From contig JBIKVN010000135.1 of NCBI GenBank assembly GCA_044356865.1, positions 1 to 8,580 on the forward strand: 8,580 bases of DNA, read 5' to 3'. Origin of the DNA: JBEIUL01 sp044356865 (GTDB lineage Bacteria; Planctomycetota; Phycisphaerae; Phycisphaerales; SM1A02). The position numbers and the translations under genes were made by a program. Below, piece after piece: positions 6,384-8,580 of this stretch (the stretch's first letter is position 1; each line of letters starts with the position of its first letter). The notes under the pieces are model-generated. The model was not told the DNA's origin and searched no databases. It saw nothing but the letters and a program-made list of their open reading frames with translations.

Positions 6384-7136
6384 TCACGCGGGAAGCGGGA
6401 ATCCGCAGGCCGCGAGCTGGGTGCGGGCTTGCGCGTCCCAGCCGCGATTGGCCGCGGGATTGGCCGGCGACGGGTGCAGGATCGTCGCGAGTTCGGGCGG
6501 GCTGTCCCGCAACGCCCGCCCCGCGCACGCCGTCGCGAACCCGCCGACCCCGATGACCATCCGCGGCCGGAGCGCCGCCACCACCGCCCGCAGGGCCTCG
6601 TCGCAGGCTTCGGCCAGCTCGCCGCGCTCGGCGACCGGCAGCGCGTCGGGCGTGAGGTTCGCGCCGCTTTCGCCCATGAACGCGAGCGGACACCAGTTGT
6701 GGACGAAGGCTTTCGCGACGAACCGCTCGCGGGTACCGAACGCCGCTTCCATCAGGCCCCAGAAGCGCCGCCCGCTGACTTCGCTGCGGCGGCACGCGAA
6801 GCCCTCGATCGGACGCTTCGGATGCGAAGTCGCCGCGGTGACCGGGCCGTCGATCCGCAGGAATCGCCGCACCGCGTCGACCTCGCCGAACGGCACGCCG
6901 GTCTGGACCATGCCGAACGGGCCGGGATTCATGCCGAGGAAGAGCGCGTCGATGCCGGGCCGCGCGAGGGCGAGGTAGCGCTCGTGCGGCACGCGGGCGT
7001 GCACGAGCGGATTGACCGTGAACGCGACGGGCGGGCCGAACGAAAGCCGCCCGGCGCGGCGGGCCAGCGCCCGCGAGGCCTTCCGCAGCGCCGCGAACGT
7101 CTCGGGATGGCTCGGCGAATCCGCCACGCCCGTCAC
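6384..7136 (-). CDS. smug1: SMUG1-family uracil-DNA glycosylase (UDG family 3)
   Basis: The protein has 250 residues, close to animal SMUG1. It excises uracil and some oxidised pyrimidines from DNA to start base excision repair. Motif 1 reads GMNPGPFGMVQTGVPFGE at about 68-85, nearly identical to vertebrate SMUG1, with N70 as the water-positioning residue. HPKRPIEGFACRRSEVSGRRFWG (105-127) and FVHNWCPLAFM (144-154) also match. Motif 2, HPSPANPAANRGW (221-233), supplies catalytic H221 and the wedge segment that enters the minor groove. Human SMUG1 has Arg where A225 lies here, a difference at the wedge. The start is GTG at 7136, overlapping the cyclophilin stop as GTGA; GTG at 7127 is an alternative. 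It is last in a three-gene minus-strand operon, and the neighbours suggest no shared DNA-repair role. Confidence 0.95.
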   Translation of the reverse strand: MTGVADSPSHPETFAALRKASRALARRAGRLSFGPPVAFTVNPLVHARVPHERYLALARPGIDALFLGMNPGPFGMVQTGVPFGEVDAVRRFLRIDGPVTAATSHPKRPIEGFACRRSEVSGRRFWGLMEAAFGTRERFVAKAFVHNWCPLAFMGESGANLTPDALPVAERGELAEACDEALRAVVAALRPRMVIGVGGFATACAGRALRDSPPELATILHPSPANPAANRGWDAQARTQLAACGFPLPA

Positions 7137-7825
7137 GGCCCCGCCATGTCCGGCGTGCGGGGCGGCGTCGCGCCGGGCGTCCAGGACTTGGCGCCCGCGA
7201 GATGCGCTTCCCAGTCGGCGATCCGCTCGGGAAAGAGCCCGAGCAGCGTGTCGACGTCGCCCTCGACGGTGATCGTCCGGACCGCATCGCCCGGAGCGAG
7301 GGCGAGCGCGACCTCGAGCCCCGAGGTCACCGTTCCGAAGATCGGGTAGTCGAGGTTCCAGCGGTCCTGCTCCTTGACGGTGATGAAGAAGCGGGTGGCG
7401 TTCGCCTTCGCGTCCCAGTCGGACGTGGTCTTCGTCATCGACAGCATCCCGCCGCGGTCGAAGAAGACGCCGGGGATGAACTCGCGGGGCAGGGCGTAGG
7501 TCGGTTCGAACGGTCCGCACTGCCGGACCACGCGGCTGAAGCCTTCCCACGGCCGTCCGTTCCAGTAGCCCCGGCGGGCGAGGAAGCAGAAGTTCGCGGT
7601 GAGGATCGGGCAGCGATTCGGCTCGAGCCTCGCGACGATCGGGCCCTTGGTGGTCTCGATCCGCGCGGTGACCGGACCGACGTCGCGGGCCGCGGTCTTC
7701 GGGTCGGTCTTGGTGGCCGATGGCGGGGCGGCCGGCGCCGGCCCGGGCTCGGCGGGCTTGCATCCCGCGAGGACGAGCAGGGCGAGGATGGCCGCGAAGC
7801 GGCGGCGGGCGTTCGCGATCGGCAT
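7133..7825 (-). CDS. Cyclophilin-type peptidyl-prolyl isomerase-like lipoprotein
   Basis: The protein has 230 residues. It starts with a basic n-region, a hydrophobic stretch and the lipobox LAGC with C22, so it should be lipidated and face the periplasm. A Pro/Ala-rich linker covers about 23-50. The cyclophilin domain spans about 51-172: VTARIETTKGPIVARLEP, FSRVV with the active-site-type R98, GGMLSM at 125-130, RFFITV at 145-150 and IFGTV at 162-166. The segment that normally reads FMIQGGD is replaced by RQCGPFE at 101-107, and the LDGKHTVFG loop is shortened to LDYPIFG, so isomerase activity may be weak or absent. A tail of about 40 residues follows. The ATG at 7825 fits the signal peptide; an upstream in-frame ATG at 8113 only adds Arg-rich sequence overlapping the previous gene. 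That gene ends 28 bp away. Confidence 0.9.
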   Translation of the reverse strand: MPIANARRRFAAILALLVLAGCKPAEPGPAPAAPPSATKTDPKTAARDVGPVTARIETTKGPIVARLEPNRCPILTANFCFLARRGYWNGRPWEGFSRVVRQCGPFEPTYALPREFIPGVFFDRGGMLSMTKTTSDWDAKANATRFFITVKEQDRWNLDYPIFGTVTSGLEVALALAPGDAVRTITVEGDVDTLLGLFPERIADWEAHLAGAKSWTPGATPPRTPDMAGP

Positions 7826-7832
7826 GGGCGGA

Positions 7833-7838
7833 ACGATA
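7833..7838 (-). promoter_or_regulatory. Putative -10 element TATCGT upstream of the cyclophilin gene
   Basis: On the minus strand TATCGT ends 7 nt before the ATG at 7825, in the 28-bp gap after the upstream gene. This spacing would place the transcription start at or next to the A of the ATG, giving a leaderless mRNA. No Shine-Dalgarno sequence is present. The hexamer lies in the local palindrome CGATATCG. Confidence 0.4.
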
Positions 7839-7853
7839 TCGCTCGAAGCGCGA

Positions 7854-8580
7854 TCAGCGCCCGCCGCGCGAGCCGCGAGCGCCGCGCGTCGAAGGCCAGC
7901 CCGGCTTCGTCGCCTCGTTCCGCGGCGGAGTCGCCGCGGGCGGGGCTTCCGGGGCCGACGGGTCGACCTGCACGCTCGCGTCGGGCTCGGCCTGCGGCCG
8001 GGCGGGTTCCTCGCCGAGGGCGCGAAGGGCCTCGACCTCGCCGAGCCGGGCCTCGAGGCCGGCCAGCAGGAACTCGCCGGCGCGATCCTGGGCGGCGATC
8101 GTCTTCGCCGCATCTTCGACCTTCGCGAGGAACTCGACCCGGTCCGGGGGCAGCACCATCCGCAGCTGGTTCACCGCGTCGCGGATGTTCGCCCGCCGCT
8201 TCGCGAGCGTCTGCTGCAGTTTCACCTCGAGCAGGATGCGGGCCATCGCCGCGTCCGTGGGCGGCAGGCCTTCGGTGGCGAGGATGCCGTCGGCAAGGTC
8301 GACCGCGGCGTTGCCGCTCGGACGGAGGCGGTCCTCGACGCCCGCGAGCAGCTCGAGCGAGGCCAGCGAAACCTCCTCGCCGCCGATCGGCAGGGCGATC
8401 GCCGCCTCGACCAGCCGGCGGAAGGCCCGCTCGTCCTCGAAGAGCGCCGGATGGACCAGCCGCTGGTACGCCTCGACCAGCCGGCGGGCCGAGGTCGGCA
8501 GCAGCGACTTCCGCATCGACTCGAGCGTCGCCCGGTTCAGGTCGCGCAGTTCGGTGTCGGCCAGGATGGTCGCGACCGCG
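7854..8580 (-). CDS. Helical protein of unknown function, N-terminus beyond window
   Basis: At least 241 residues are visible and the frame stays open to the right edge. Codons above the internal ATG at 8516 end almost all in G or C and read ILADTELRDLNRATLES, so the true start is probably outside the window. The first roughly 170 visible residues are Leu-, Ala- and Arg/Glu-rich and predict mostly alpha helix, with possible coiled-coil character around VEFLAKVEDAAKTIAAQDRA and LAGLEARLGEVEALRALG. The last 60 or so residues are low complexity: Pro/Ala/Glu-rich, then a basic RGARGSRGGR end. No catalytic motif or known domain is recognised. A signal peptide or membrane segment could lie in the missing part. 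It ends 28 bp before the cyclophilin lipoprotein and is probably co-transcribed with it and the glycosylase. Confidence 0.75.
   Translation of the reverse strand, partial: AVATILADTELRDLNRATLESMRKSLLPTSARRLVEAYQRLVHPALFEDERAFRRLVEAAIALPIGGEEVSLASLELLAGVEDRLRPSGNAAVDLADGILATEGLPPTDAAMARILLEVKLQQTLAKRRANIRDAVNQLRMVLPPDRVEFLAKVEDAAKTIAAQDRAGEFLLAGLEARLGEVEALRALGEEPARPQAEPDASVQVDPSAPEAPPAATPPRNEATKPGWPSTRGARGSRGGR

Noticed and set aside
7826..7853. Hairpin terminator before the cyclophilin gene
   Set aside because: The possible stem is only 4-5 bp with no T-run, and the TATCGT promoter-like reading fits the position better.
7826..8113. N-terminal extension of the cyclophilin to an ATG at 8113
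   Set aside because: It would overlap the upstream gene by about 260 bp and bury the signal peptide and lipobox inside the chain.
1..8580. CRISPR arrays, tRNA or rRNA genes, insertion sequences, attachment sites
   Set aside because: I found no regularly spaced repeats, tRNA-like cloverleaf, rRNA-like stretch or transposase, and coding density leaves no gap over 74 bp.

Overview
The window is very GC-rich and tightly packed, with almost every codon ending in G or C. It carries nine protein-coding genes, two of them cut by the window edges, and no RNA gene, insertion sequence or CRISPR array that I can see. The lineage is inferred only: a high-GC Gram-negative bacterium, most plausibly Planctomycetota (perhaps Phycisphaerae). 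This rests on an animal-type SMUG1 uracil-DNA glycosylase, a LAGC-type lipoprotein, membrane-anchored orphan proteins, and a very large cytidylyltransferase/radical-SAM-like fusion. No marker gene settles it.

Layout. (1) Minus strand, 3117 down to 1: a compact likely operon. In transcription order it holds a two-helix membrane protein with an NTF2-like domain, a single-helix membrane protein with a coiled coil, a low-specificity threonine aldolase (ltaE), and a HAD phosphatase. The phosphatase start overlaps the ltaE stop as ATGA, and the gene runs off the left edge. (2) A 74-bp divergent spacer (3118-3191) with a perfect 7-bp inverted repeat. (3) Plus strand, 3192-6380: an 808-residue multidomain protein followed 33 bp later by a LON-substrate-binding-domain protein. 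(4) Minus strand, 8580 down to 6384: an operon of an unrecognised helical protein (cut by the right edge), a lipoprotein cyclophilin, and a SMUG1-family uracil-DNA glycosylase whose GTG start overlaps the cyclophilin stop. The glycosylase and LON genes converge with 3 bp between their stops.

The most unusual item is the 808-residue protein. Its C-terminal half follows a radical SAM plus SPASM layout, but the residues at all three cluster-cysteine positions are Arg, Gly and Ser, and the SPASM-like tail has no cysteines. The middle domain resembles SpsF-type cytidylyltransferases with an altered nucleotide-binding loop. The N-terminal region may be a remote, altered purine-nucleoside-phosphorylase-like domain. 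An intact 808-codon frame argues for a retained function different from the parental chemistries.

A second pattern concerns gene starts. Four starts that lack a Shine-Dalgarno sequence each have a TAnnnT hexamer 7-14 nt upstream, as expected for leaderless or very short-leader transcripts. At least two starts inside the left operon have GGAGG or GAGG instead.
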